In this document: piece after piece, positions 1-8,348 of the stretch | How positions within the stretch are numbered: position 1 is the stretch's first letter | How the letters are laid out: every line of letters begins with the position of its first letter | NCBI RefSeq assembly: GCF_011947265.1 | Contig: NZ_JAATHD010000001.1 | Span: 442,041 to 506,040, forward strand | Direction of reading: 5' to 3' | DNA: 64,000 bases | DNA from: Paenibacillus sp. HB172176 | GTDB taxonomy: Bacteria > Bacillota > Bacilli > Paenibacillales > Paenibacillaceae | Position numbers and translations under genes: made by a program | Notes under the pieces: generated by a model | What the model was told of the DNA's origin: nothing | Database searches by the model: none | Seen by the model: only the letters and a program-made list of their open reading frames with translations

Positions 1-1664
1 GGAATATGAATGCAATCGTGTCTATCTCCCGGAGATTAGCGAATCTGATCAACGACATTCTCGATTTATCCAAATTGAAAAATGACGAGCTTGTTTTGAG
101 ACGGAGCGCGGTGGATGCTCGATCTATCATCCATGTCGTACTGGACATGTTCCGGCATTTGGCGGGAGACAAGCCTGTTGCGTTTGTTAACGGACTGCCC
201 GCCGACTTGCCAAGCGTGGACGCCGATGAAGACAGGCTTGTGCAAGTGATGTACAACCTGGTCGGCAATGCGCTCAAGTTCACAGATGAGGGGGAAATAC
301 GCGTCACAGCCCGGGAAAGAGGCAAGTGGCTGGAAATAGCTGTTCATGATACGGGGATCGGTATTCCCCCGAATGCTTTGGAAACGATCTTCGAGTCTTA
401 TGAACAGGCGGATCGAACGATTGCGCTAGAATATGGCGGTACGGGATTAGGCCTGAACATCACCAAGCGATTAGTGGAGCTTCATGGCGGGACGATTGCC
501 GTGTCGTCTGAAGTGGGGCAGGGCTCTAACTTTACATTCACTCTCCCTCTGGCACAAGGAGCAAGCAGCCAGGCAGCGGAGCAGGGCATGCTTGCTGGAC
601 TGCAGCACGGGATGGCGGAGCTAGCGGCAGGAGCGGACGATTCATTGGAGGAAGCGGCAAGATCGAGCAAGGGGAGTGAAGCTACGATCCTCATTGCGGA
701 TGATGATCCTATGAATCGGCAGGTGCTGACGACGCTCTTGTCTGCTGACAACTACTCGGTTATTGTAGTCTCTAACGGCACCAAAGCATTGGAGGAGTTG
801 GAACGTCATCGTTCTATTGACCTGGCTGTGCTCGATCTGATGATGCCCGGACTGTCAGGTTACGAAGTGTGTCGCAGCATCCGTGAGCGGTATTCGCTAT
901 CCGAGCTTCCTGTGCTGTTGTTGACCTCGAGAAACCGCTCCCAGGACATCTTAGCGGCTTTTGAAGCCGGGGTTAACGATTTTGTGAGCAAACCGGTTGA
1001 AGCGGGAGAACTCAGGGCGCGTATCCGTACGCTGCTGAATATGAAAGCCTCCGTTAGCGAGGTAGTTAACTCCGAGATGGCTTTCCTTCAAGCGCAGATC
1101 AAGCCTCATTTTCTGTTTAATGCGATGACAACGATTATCTCGGTCAGCTATACCGACGTCGGCAAGGCGCAGATGCTACTTGAGGATCTGAGCGATTATT
1201 TGCGAGGAAGCTTTGACTTTCAGAATCGGGAGCAGTTCGTAACCATCAGGAAAGAATTGGAGCTGGTGAGTGCTTACTTGAAGATCGAGATGGCGCGGTT
1301 TGGCGAACGATTGCAAATCAGGCTCGATGTGGATCATCTTATCCAACGTGAAATTCCGCCGCTTATCATTCAACCGATTGTAGAAAATGCGGTAAGGCAC
1401 GGAGCGATGAGCCAGACGGATGCGGGGAACATCCATATTTCAATTCAGGCAGAAGAAGAGGACGTAGTCATTCGTGTAACGGATGACGGACCCGGAATGC
1501 CGGAAGCCGTGCTGACGATGTTGAAAGAGCAAAAGCACAGTGTCAAAGGGGTGGGTCTAATCAATATTGAACGCCGTTTGCAGCATTCGTTCGGTTCGGG
1601 ATTGGAAATCGAAAGCGCGCAAGGGCAAGGGACGAAGGTAACGATACGAATTCCTGCGAGGTGA
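1..1664 (+). CDS. Hybrid sensor histidine kinase with two kinase cores, 5' end outside window
   Basis: The reading frame is open to the left edge and begins inside the dimerisation helix ([12 protein letters not shown]), so the phospho-acceptor His and any sensor domain lie upstream. Seen in order, numbering from the ATG at 6: a HATPase domain (N-box near residues 80-93, DTGIGI, GGTGLGL near 145), a receiver domain (about 226-345, acceptor D277 in [10 protein letters not shown]), then a second LytS/YehU-type kinase with QIKPHFLFN (H368) and a second HATPase ([19 protein letters not shown]). A HisKA kinase, a receiver and a LytS-type kinase in one chain is a known Paenibacillus arrangement, often on a 7TM-DISM membrane sensor, but that part is not visible. 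The stop lies 7 bp before the REC-SARP regulator, which is the obvious partner. The signal sensed is unknown. Confidence 0.9.
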   Translation, partial: NMNAIVSISRRLANLINDILDLSKLKNDELVLRRSAVDARSIIHVVLDMFRHLAGDKPVAFVNGLPADLPSVDADEDRLVQVMYNLVGNALKFTDEGEIRVTARERGKWLEIAVHDTGIGIPPNALETIFESYEQADRTIALEYGGTGLGLNITKRLVELHGGTIAVSSEVGQGSNFTFTLPLAQGASSQAAEQGMLAGLQHGMAELAAGADDSLEEAARSSKGSEATILIADDDPMNRQVLTTLLSADNYSVIVVSNGTKALEELERHRSIDLAVLDLMMPGLSGYEVCRSIRERYSLSELPVLLLTSRNRSQDILAAFEAGVNDFVSKPVEAGELRARIRTLLNMKASVSEVVNSEMAFLQAQIKPHFLFNAMTTIISVSYTDVGKAQMLLEDLSDYLRGSFDFQNREQFVTIRKELELVSAYLKIEMARFGERLQIRLDVDHLIQREIPPLIIQPIVENAVRHGAMSQTDAGNIHISIQAEEEDVVIRVTDDGPGMPEAVLTMLKEQKHSVKGVGLINIERRLQHSFGSGLEIESAQGQGTKVTIRIPAR

Positions 1665-1671
1665 TGGGGAT

Positions 1672-2847
1672 ATGCTGCGAGTGATTTTGGTTGATGACGA
1701 AGAGCCGGTGTTGAATTTAATGGAACGGCGGCTCGCGCTTATGGGGAACATTGAGATTGCGGGAAGATTTACTCAGCCCCGGGAGGCAGTCGAGAGCATG
1801 AAGCAGGAACAGGTTGACGTCGTGTTTCTCGATATTCAAATGCCGGGGATGAATGGACTTGAGGTTGCCGAATACTTGGTGGAGGTTAATCCGAATGTGG
1901 ATGTTGTATTTGTTACAGCCTACAATGAATATGCGATAGAGGCATTTGAATTGAACGCCGTCGATTATCTGTTGAAACCCCCAACGGCCAGCAGGCTGAG
2001 CAAGACGATCGAACGATTGTTATGGCGACGGGATGCGCGGAATGGAGAGGAGCGGAAGGACGAGAGGCGAGCAGAGAAGGACGACGAGAGGGTTGGTCCC
2101 GGATTCCGCTGCTTCGGTCAATTCGAATGGATCGTGGATGCGCAGACCGGAGAATCGGTGAATTGGAAGCGGTATAAAGATCGCGAGCTGATGGCGTACC
2201 TGGTGCATAGACGCAATCAGGTGGTGTCAAAGGCTAGCATTCTCGAGCATCTTTGGCCGGATGCAGCCCCGGAGCAAGCAAGCGCTTTTTTGCATACCTG
2301 TGTGTATAACATCAGAAAAATGATGAACAGTCTGGGCTGCGAGGAGAAGCTGGTTTACAAGGATAACGGTTATCGGCTGGAGCTGCTGAAGATGTGGTGC
2401 GATGCGGACGAATTCGAGCGGATAGCCGTCGGTACGGAGGTGCAGGCGGGCAACATCGCCGCGTGTGAAGCGGCTGCTGCATTATACACGGGCAATTATA
2501 TGGAGCAAGAGGGGTTCATTTGGTCGTATGAAGCGATGGAAACGTTGAAGGACGCCTATATCTCTCTCATGAATCGGATGGCGGAATACTATCGATCCGT
2601 ACGAAACGAGGCATCGGCCCTGCGCTGCTTGCTTCATGCCCATACGCGGCATCCCTTTCACGAAGACATCAACGCTTCGATTCTGCTAAGCTATGCGAGA
2701 CTGGGCGATCGGCCCTCCATAATTCGTCATTATGAGCGATTTACAAGGTTGATGAAAGAAGAATTGGACATCGAACCGATGGAGAGCACGGTTCAATTAT
2801 ACCAACGACTATGCAGCGGCAGCGCCAAGGATATTCCGATGGCGTGA
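1672..2847 (+). CDS. Response regulator with SARP/BTAD output (REC-wHTH-BTAD)
   Basis: A 391-aa protein. Residues 1-120 are a receiver domain (acidic pair DDEEP, acceptor D54 in VFLDIQMPGMNG, conserved Lys in YLLKPP). A charged linker rich in Glu, Arg and Lys follows (about 120-142). Residues ~145-240 form an OmpR-like winged helix, and residues ~245-385 match the bacterial transcriptional activation domain (BTAD) of SARP regulators. It directly follows the hybrid kinase and is probably phosphorylated by its receiver or LytS-type core. SARP proteins bind direct repeats phased by 11 bp just upstream of the -10. Exactly such repeats occur before the MinD-like gene and both SLH genes downstream, so these are the proposed targets. 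Its last codons are duplicated beyond the MinD-like gene. Confidence 0.9.
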   Translation: MLRVILVDDEEPVLNLMERRLALMGNIEIAGRFTQPREAVESMKQEQVDVVFLDIQMPGMNGLEVAEYLVEVNPNVDVVFVTAYNEYAIEAFELNAVDYLLKPPTASRLSKTIERLLWRRDARNGEERKDERRAEKDDERVGPGFRCFGQFEWIVDAQTGESVNWKRYKDRELMAYLVHRRNQVVSKASILEHLWPDAAPEQASAFLHTCVYNIRKMMNSLGCEEKLVYKDNGYRLELLKMWCDADEFERIAVGTEVQAGNIAACEAAAALYTGNYMEQEGFIWSYEAMETLKDAYISLMNRMAEYYRSVRNEASALRCLLHAHTRHPFHEDINASILLSYARLGDRPSIIRHYERFTRLMKEELDIEPMESTVQLYQRLCSGSAKDIPMA

Positions 2848-2873
2848 GCCGTTTTTTTTTGAGACGAGAAGGA

Positions 2874-2905
2874 GTTAGAATTTGGTTAGAATGGTTTGTT
2901 AGCAT
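2874..2905 (+). promoter_or_regulatory. Putative SARP operator and -10 of the MinD-like gene
   Basis: GTTAGAAT occurs at 2874 and again at 2885, exactly 11 bp apart, giving AGAATTTGGTTAGAAT at 2878-2892. Seven bases later comes TAGCAT (2900-2905), which fits a weak TANNNT -10. The same motif and spacing occur before both SLH genes. Assignment to the neighbouring REC-SARP regulators is inference. Confidence 0.5.
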
Positions 2906-2931
2906 GAATAGTGTCGGAATATCAACTATTT

Positions 2932-2938
2932 TGTCGAA
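2932..2938 (+). promoter_or_regulatory. Spo0A-box-like heptamer TGTCGAA
   Basis: TTTTGTCGAAAA spans this site and fits the Spo0A box core TGTCGAA exactly. In copy B the heptamer is AGTCGAA (3999-4005), and a perfect TGTCGAA lies before the second SLH gene at 8266. Seven bases recur by chance, and here the box would lie downstream of the proposed -10, so binding is speculative. Confidence 0.25.
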
Positions 2939-3025
2939 AAAAAGGTATCGTTTCCTGAATAGCGTTGTAAGGCTTTAATGGTATATAGGTATTTGTTACA
3001 ACAGAATTTTGAAGGAGGATTATGG

Positions 3026-3889
3026 ATGACCCGAATCATAACGGTCACTTCAGGGAAGGGAGGAGTTGGAAAAACTACGATAACTGCAAATATAGGCAGT
3101 GCGTTAGCATTAATGGGTAAAAAGGTTTGTTTAATTGATGCTGACTTTGGATTGAATAATCTGGATATTCCTCTTGGGCTCAGCAACAGGATTGTTTTTG
3201 ATATTTTGCAGGTTTGCACCGGTTATTGCAGTGTAGAACAGGCTATGGTCAAGGACAAACATTTTTCTTCCCTTTATTTTATACCAGGGAGCAGGAACCG
3301 TTTGGAACAAATATGCGACGAGCAAATATTTCAACAAGTCGTATCCCGTATAGCGGCTAATCATAACTTTGATTATATTTTGATCGACTCCCCGGCAGGT
3401 ATTGAAAGTGGATTTAAAGAGGCGGTTTCAGCGGCAAAGGAAGCTGTGGTGGTTGTCACACCGGATCGCACGTCTGTTCAGGATGCCGATAGAGTTATTG
3501 GCTTGATCGAGCGCCAGTTAGAAGTAGAACCGTATATTGTCATCAATCGTTATCGAGAAGCCTGTGAGTCTGAATACAGGGTAGATATCGACTATATATT
3601 AAGCATCTTGACTTCTAATTTGTTGGGTATCGTTTTAGAAGATGAAGAAGTCATCAAATCCGTTCAATTCGGTAAAGTGATGGCCATAAACCCTAATTTG
3701 GAAAATGGTTTGCGTCTTCGACAGATAACCAGAAATCTACTAAACCATACTTTTGATGATTTTGTTCGAGACAATTCCGCGGTACAACAGTCCAAACTTA
3801 ACCAGCGTTTGAATCCACTGATGAAGAGTCGTCGCGCCAACAGGAAAATGGACCAAGGTAAAAAAAGAACATCTTTTCTTTTGCGTTGA
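3026..3889 (+). CDS. MinD-like ParA/MinD-family ATPase (orphan)
   Basis: A 287-aa protein. The start at 3026 is chosen because GGAGG (3014-3018) sits 7 bases before it. A deviant Walker A (GKGGVGKTT, K11 and K16), a Walker A' region (LIDADFGLNNLD) and Walker B (ILIDSPAGIE) are all present. The DSPAGIE sequence is typical of true MinD rather than generic ParA. MinD is a membrane-cycling ATPase that positions the septum or other machinery. There is no minC, minE or divIVA nearby, and the C-terminus is short, very basic and does not look like the usual amphipathic membrane helix. The gene is clearly more AT-rich than its neighbours and sits between direct repeats, suggesting acquisition. Its role may be to localise surface-protein or regulatory machinery rather than division, but this is not established. 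Confidence 0.85.
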   Translation: MTRIITVTSGKGGVGKTTITANIGSALALMGKKVCLIDADFGLNNLDIPLGLSNRIVFDILQVCTGYCSVEQAMVKDKHFSSLYFIPGSRNRLEQICDEQIFQQVVSRIAANHNFDYILIDSPAGIESGFKEAVSAAKEAVVVVTPDRTSVQDADRVIGLIERQLEVEPYIVINRYREACESEYRVDIDYILSILTSNLLGIVLEDEEVIKSVQFGKVMAINPNLENGLRLRQITRNLLNHTFDDFVRDNSAVQQSKLNQRLNPLMKSRRANRKMDQGKKRTSFLLR

Positions 3890-3890
3890 A

Positions 3891-4043
3891 GCAGCGCCAC
3901 GGATATTCCGATGGCGTAAGCTGTTATGAATGGAGAAGGAATTAGAATTTAGTCAGAATGGTTTGTTAGGGTAAGTGGTGTCGGAATATCAACTATTTAG
4001 TCGAAATGTTGGCTATCGCTGCCTGAATAGTATTGTAAGGCTT
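3891..4043 (+). repeat. Direct repeat copy B with relic of REC-SARP 3' end
   Basis: The second copy of the ~155-bp repeat starts immediately after the MinD-like stop codon. Positions 3893-3919 still read as Ser-Ala-Thr-Asp-Ile-Pro-Met-Ala-stop, matching the true end of the REC-SARP gene (Ser-Ala-Lys-Asp-Ile-Pro-Met-Ala). This is therefore a dead fragment of that gene. The remainder serves as the upstream region of the first SLH gene. Confidence 0.85.
3941..3972 (+). promoter_or_regulatory. Putative SARP operator and -10 of first SLH gene
   Basis: ATTAGAAT (3941) and GTCAGAAT (3952) are 11 bp apart, giving AGAATTTAGTCAGAAT at 3945-3959. Seven bases later is TAGGGT (3967-3972), a poor -10 that would need an activator. 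The layout is identical to that at 2874-2905 and 8283-8317. Confidence 0.45.
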
Positions 4044-4064
4044 GTATATGAGGAGGAATTATCG

Positions 4065-7000
4065 ATGTATTCAGCTAGAATGAGGAAAAGAGTGACGATT
4101 AGCTTACTCGTTGCGTTGTTCGTGATGAGTTCCTTCGCATTGTTCCCTGTTAAGCCGGTTATGGCATCGCCAAGCGGGTTTAGCGGAACCGGATCCGGAA
4201 CAGAAAGCAATCCATACATCATCATGACCGCTGCGCAACTGGATGAAGTGCGCAATGACTTAGGCGCGCATTATAAATTGGGAGCGAATATTGATTTGGC
4301 ACCTTATTTAAGCGACGGCGGGGCAGGCTATACGAAGTGGGGCGCAGCAGGCTGGGATCCGATAGGATATGAAGAATTCAGTTGTTTCAATGACTTTGAC
4401 CCAGAGTCATGTTTTCCTAAATATTACTATTTCACAGGTTCATTTGATGGAAACGGCTATACGATCTCTCATTTAACGATTAATAGAAGCGAGGAATATA
4501 TAGGCCTATTCGGGGATTCGTCCGGGGCTCAATTCACTAATGTAAAGTTGGAAGATATAGACGTAACAGGATACTCCTTTTCAGGTGGACTTGTCGGGAA
4601 GCTGACCGATTCGGACACAATTGATCGCAGTTATGCGAGCGGAAAAGTGCAAGGGATGAATCTCGTAGGCGGGTTGGTTGGCGGTTCTTACGGTAATTCC
4701 ACGGTTAGCGAAAGCTACACGGCTGTGGATGTGAAAGGAACGGGTGCATACATTGGCGGCTTGATTGGACTAAATTATGCCAATATTAATAATAGCTATG
4801 CAACCGGAAGCGTAGAGGGTCATGATCAAGCAGGCGGTTTAGTTGGGCTGTTTGCGATCGGTACGATCAACACTAGCTATGCGATCGGAGCGGTGACAGG
4901 GGGCGACCCTTCGGGCGGTTTGGTAGGAAAAGTGATGAGCAACGGCGTCGTTGCAAACAGTTATTATGATGCCAGTACAACCGGGCAATCGGATACGGAC
5001 AAAGGCACAGGAAGAACGACAGCCGAGATGTGGCAGCAGTCTACGTATTCGGGATGGGATTTTACAAATGTATGGACAATCGAAGAAGGAACGGATTATC
5101 CTGCCCTTATACACAATAATCAAACATCTCCCGCCGTGAACAGCGTGAGCGTAACGCCTGAAACGACCAATGTCGTGCAAGGCGGAACGCGGCAGTTAAC
5201 GGCAAGCGTCGATGCGGTCGGAGGAGCGGCGACGACGGTAACATGGTCAAGCAGCGACACAAACGATAAAGTGACTGTGGACGAAAGCGGACTGGTCACC
5301 GTAGCGGCAGATGCCGCAGCTGGCGACTACACGATCACCGCGACGTCAATCTTTGATGGAACGAAGAGCGATGCAGCGACGCTTACGGTGACGCTGGCTC
5401 CCGCCGTGAACAGCGTGAGCGTCACGCCTGAAACAGCCAATATCGTGCAAGGCGGAACGCGGCAGTTATCGGCAAGCGTCGATGCGGTCGGAGGCGCGGC
5501 AAAGACGGTAACATGGTCAAGCAGCGACGCAAACGATAAAGTGACTGTGGACGAAAGCGGGCTGGTCACCGTAGCGGCAGATGCCGCAGCTGGCGACTAC
5601 ACGATCACCGCGACGTCAACCTTTGATGGAACGAAGAGCGATGCAGCGACGCTTACGGTGACGCTGGCTCCCGCCGTGAACAGCGTGAGCGTCACGCCTG
5701 AAACGGCAAATGTGGTGCAAGGCGGAACGCGGCAGTTATCGGCAAGCGTCGATGCGGTCGGAGGCGCGGCGACGACGGTAACATGGTCAAGCAGCGACAC
5801 AAACGATAAAGTCACTGTGGACGAAAACGGGCTGGTCACCGTAGCGGCGGATGCCGCAGCTGGCGACTACACGATCACCGCGACGTCAACCTTTGATGGA
5901 ACGAAGCATGATGCAGCGACGCTTACGGTGACGCTGGCTCCCGCCGTGAACAGCGTGAGCGTCACGCCCGAAACGGCCAATGTGGTGCAAGGCGGAACGC
6001 GGCAGTTATCGGCAAGCGTCGATGCGGTCGGAGGCGCGGCAACGACGGTAACATGGTCAAGCAGCGATACAAACGATAAAGTGACTGTGGACGAAAGCGG
6101 ACTGGTCGCCGTAGCGGCGGATGCTGCAGCTGGCGACTATACGATCACCGCGACGTCAACCTTTGATGGAACGAAGAGCGATGCGGCGACGATTACAGTG
6201 ACGGTATCTCTGCCCGATCCCCCTGCCAATCCGCAGAACCTGTCAGCGACTGCGGGCAATCGTTCGATTGATTTAAGTTGGGATACCGTGACAGGCGCGA
6301 CCTACTATACGGTGTATATGTCTGAAGTGCCTGATGTGTTTAGCGATACCTTACTTGCGACCGTAACCGAAGCGACTTATCAAGTGCAAAATCTAAGCAA
6401 TGGGACAAGCTATTACTTTGTGGTGAATGCAGGAAATTCAGGCGGTTTAAGCGCGGCGTCCAATGAAGTCAGCGCAACACCTGCTACCGTGCCTGCGGTA
6501 CCAACAAATGCAGCAGCTACTGCAGGAAACGGCAGTGCAACGATTACTTTTACCCCTCCAGATGATAATGGCGGAAGCCCGATTACCGGATATGAAGTAT
6601 TCGATTCTGGGGGGAAACAAGTCGCAACAGCAAGTTCGGATGCAACTTCGGTTGCCATCACTGGACTAACCAATGGGACCAGCTACACGTTCACGGTGAA
6701 AGCAAAGAATGCTAAAGGCTACAGTGATTCCTCTGCACCGTCCAACTCCGTCACGCCGAGAGCGCCATCGAACAATAGTGACGACGATGACGATAATCCG
6801 CTGTCTCAACCGTCTCCTGAACCTGAAATTACAGGGGCGGATGTGCTTGTGAACGGTAAAGTAGAGAACGCTGGGACAGCAACGACAGATGTTGTTGATG
6901 GACAAAAAGTAACCATCATTGCAGTTGATGACGAGAAGTTGCAGCAAAGACTTGAAGCCGAAGGCGATCATGCCGTTATAACGATCCAAGCTTCATTAAA

Positions 7001-8084
7001 CAGTGAAGTTATCGTGGGCGAATTTAACGGCCGCATGGTTAAAAACATGGAAAATCAGCAAGCGGTAGTGGAGATTCGCACCGATAAGGCAGCCTATCTA
7101 ATACCGGCAGAGGAAATCAATATTGATGCGCTTTCCGAACGTTTGGGCACAAATCTCGCTTTGCAGGACATCAAGGTGAGGGTTGAAATTGCCGAGCCGT
7201 TAACCGAAACCGTTCGTGTAGTCAACGATGCAGCTAGTCGCGAGAGACTTACGCTTGTTGTACCTCCGCTTAACTTCAAGGTTAGCGCAGTTTATGGCGA
7301 CCGTACGGAAGAAGTGACGGAATTTAACGCTTATGTCGAACGTACGATTGCCCTGCCGGATGATGTTGATCCGACCAGGATTACAACAGGAGTTGTTGTT
7401 GATCCAGATGGAACGGTACGACATGTGCCGACAAAGGTCATAGCCATTGATGGCAAGTATTACGTCAAAGTTAACAGCTTGACGAACAGTACGTATTCCG
7501 TAGTATGGCATCCGCTCGAATTTATGGATGTTGCGAGCCATTGGGCGAAGGATGCGGTCAACGATATGGGCTCGCGGATGGTCATCAGCGGAGTAGACAA
7601 TGGCAGGTTTAATCCCGATCAAGCGATTACGCGCGCGGAGTTTGCTGCGATTATCGTTCGTGGATTGGGTCTGAAGCCGGAGAACGGAACGAGTGTCTTC
7701 ACGGATGTGAAGGAGACGGATTGGTATAACGGCGCTATAAACACGGCCTATGCCTATCACTTGATCAATGGGCTTGAGGATGGAACATTCCGCCCGAATG
7801 ACAAGATTACGCGTGAACAGGCGATGGTCATCATCAACAAGGCGATGGCAATCACAAACTTGAAAGCCGCGCTTCCTGTTCAACCCGTTGACGTCACCCT
7901 TCGTCCTTACATCGATACGGCAGAAGCATCCTCATGGGCCTTAGACGGTATTGCCGATTGCGTACAGTCCGGCATTGTTTCGGGACGAAGCGGCATGCAG
8001 CTTGCGCCGAAGGAGCACCTGACCAGAGCCGAGGTAGCTGTCATCGTGCAGAGACTTCTGCAAAAGTCCGAACTGATCAAATAA
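4065..8084 (+). CDS. Secreted SLH-anchored protein with GLUG, Ig-like and FN3 domains
   Basis: A 1339-aa protein. The start at 4065 follows AGGAGG at 4051-4056; an in-frame upstream extension has no ribosome site. A signal peptide ends near PVMA-S (residue 34). Then come a GLUG-like repeat region (about 60-330, repeated GGLVG and SYA motifs), four almost identical 90-aa Ig-like (Big_2-type) repeats (about 356-715), two fibronectin type III domains (about 718-900), an acidic linker (SDDDDD), a pre-SLH region and three SLH domains (about 1150-1335, with ITRAEFAAIIVRGLG). SLH domains bind pyruvylated secondary cell-wall polymer, so this is a cell-surface protein, probably an adhesin or scaffold. 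No catalytic domain is recognised. It shares its promoter segment with the MinD-like gene. Confidence 0.9.
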   Translation: MYSARMRKRVTISLLVALFVMSSFALFPVKPVMASPSGFSGTGSGTESNPYIIMTAAQLDEVRNDLGAHYKLGANIDLAPYLSDGGAGYTKWGAAGWDPIGYEEFSCFNDFDPESCFPKYYYFTGSFDGNGYTISHLTINRSEEYIGLFGDSSGAQFTNVKLEDIDVTGYSFSGGLVGKLTDSDTIDRSYASGKVQGMNLVGGLVGGSYGNSTVSESYTAVDVKGTGAYIGGLIGLNYANINNSYATGSVEGHDQAGGLVGLFAIGTINTSYAIGAVTGGDPSGGLVGKVMSNGVVANSYYDASTTGQSDTDKGTGRTTAEMWQQSTYSGWDFTNVWTIEEGTDYPALIHNNQTSPAVNSVSVTPETTNVVQGGTRQLTASVDAVGGAATTVTWSSSDTNDKVTVDESGLVTVAADAAAGDYTITATSIFDGTKSDAATLTVTLAPAVNSVSVTPETANIVQGGTRQLSASVDAVGGAAKTVTWSSSDANDKVTVDESGLVTVAADAAAGDYTITATSTFDGTKSDAATLTVTLAPAVNSVSVTPETANVVQGGTRQLSASVDAVGGAATTVTWSSSDTNDKVTVDENGLVTVAADAAAGDYTITATSTFDGTKHDAATLTVTLAPAVNSVSVTPETANVVQGGTRQLSASVDAVGGAATTVTWSSSDTNDKVTVDESGLVAVAADAAAGDYTITATSTFDGTKSDAATITVTVSLPDPPANPQNLSATAGNRSIDLSWDTVTGATYYTVYMSEVPDVFSDTLLATVTEATYQVQNLSNGTSYYFVVNAGNSGGLSAASNEVSATPATVPAVPTNAAATAGNGSATITFTPPDDNGGSPITGYEVFDSGGKQVATASSDATSVAITGLTNGTSYTFTVKAKNAKGYSDSSAPSNSVTPRAPSNNSDDDDDNPLSQPSPEPEITGADVLVNGKVENAGTATTDVVDGQKVTIIAVDDEKLQQRLEAEGDHAVITIQASLNSEVIVGEFNGRMVKNMENQQAVVEIRTDKAAYLIPAEEINIDALSERLGTNLALQDIKVRVEIAEPLTETVRVVNDAASRERLTLVVPPLNFKVSAVYGDRTEEVTEFNAYVERTIALPDDVDPTRITTGVVVDPDGTVRHVPTKVIAIDGKYYVKVNSLTNSTYSVVWHPLEFMDVASHWAKDAVNDMGSRMVISGVDNGRFNPDQAITRAEFAAIIVRGLGLKPENGTSVFTDVKETDWYNGAINTAYAYHLINGLEDGTFRPNDKITREQAMVIINKAMAITNLKAALPVQPVDVTLRPYIDTAEASSWALDGIADCVQSGIVSGRSGMQLAPKEHLTRAEVAVIVQRLLQKSELIK
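5130..6209 (+). repeat. Four tandem 270-bp coding repeats
   Basis: The same 270-bp unit begins at 5130, 5400, 5670 and 5940, each starting CCCGCCGTGAACAGCGTGAG. The units differ at only a few positions and encode 90-aa Ig-like domains. Near-identity at DNA level implies recent expansion or homogenisation, and copy number probably varies between strains. Confidence 0.95.
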
Positions 8085-8099
8085 ATTTGCATTTGCATA

Positions 8100-8131
8100 A
8101 GCATCCCTGAATGCTAGCGTTCGGGGGTGCT
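8100..8131 (+). terminator. Hairpin after first SLH gene
   Basis: AGCATCCCTGAA (8100-8111) pairs with TTCGGGGGTGCT (8120-8131), including G-U pairs. No T-run follows, so it may be a weak or factor-dependent terminator or an mRNA-stabilising hairpin. A perfect 14-bp palindrome, AGCGCTATAGCGCT, lies further on at 8179-8192 and is unexplained. Confidence 0.4.
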
Positions 8132-8265
8132 CAAGTGCTCCTCTCCGATCCTCCTACCGCGCTGCAACGCTGATTTTCAGCGCTATAGCGCTTACGCACC
8201 TTTCACGAGTTTTCTCCGTATAAATCTTCTACAGGAATGCCTAACGCGTGTCTAATGTCCCACTT

Positions 8266-8272
8266 TGTCGAA
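8266..8272 (+). promoter_or_regulatory. Spo0A-box-like heptamer before second SLH gene
   Basis: CTTTGTCGAAATG contains TGTCGAA, the core of the Spo0A recognition sequence. It lies 11 bp before the first 11-bp repeat of the SLH promoter. It matches the heptamer at 2932, but the position relative to the promoter differs. Confidence 0.25.
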
Positions 8273-8282
8273 ATGAATAGAA

Positions 8283-8317
8283 TTTGCGAGAATTTTGCGA
8301 GAATCGCCTGGTATATT
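8283..8317 (+). promoter_or_regulatory. Tandem 11-bp repeats and -10 of second SLH gene (putative SARP promoter)
   Basis: TTTGCGAGAAT occurs twice in perfect tandem at 8283-8293 and 8294-8304, followed after 7 bp by TATATT (8312-8317). There is no -35 hexamer at the usual distance. Direct repeats at one helical turn just upstream of the -10 are the hallmark of SARP-activated promoters, and REC-SARP genes lie on both sides of this region. The core AGAATTTTGCGAGAAT matches the motif before the MinD-like gene and the first SLH gene. Confidence 0.6.
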
Positions 8318-8348
8318 AGCCCTATCATTTTGAAGGGGGTACTGGGAT

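Larger units (their letters stand above)
2819..2975 (+). repeat. Direct repeat copy A (end of REC-SARP gene plus promoter)
   Basis: About 157 bp that recur at 3891-4043 with roughly 80% identity by eye. The copy covers the last eight codons and stop of the REC-SARP gene, the 11-bp-phased promoter element and the stretch GTGTCGGAATATCAACTATT, which is identical in both copies. The pair brackets the MinD-like gene, which points to a segmental duplication or an insertion event. Confidence 0.85.

Noticed and set aside
3026..3889. A minCD or flagellar flhFG operon
   Set aside because: No minC, minE, divIVA or flagellar gene adjoins it; the gene stands alone between repeats.
5130..6209. Regular repeats that might suggest a CRISPR or satellite array
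   Set aside because: The 270-bp units are coding and in frame, encode Ig-like domains and have no spacers.
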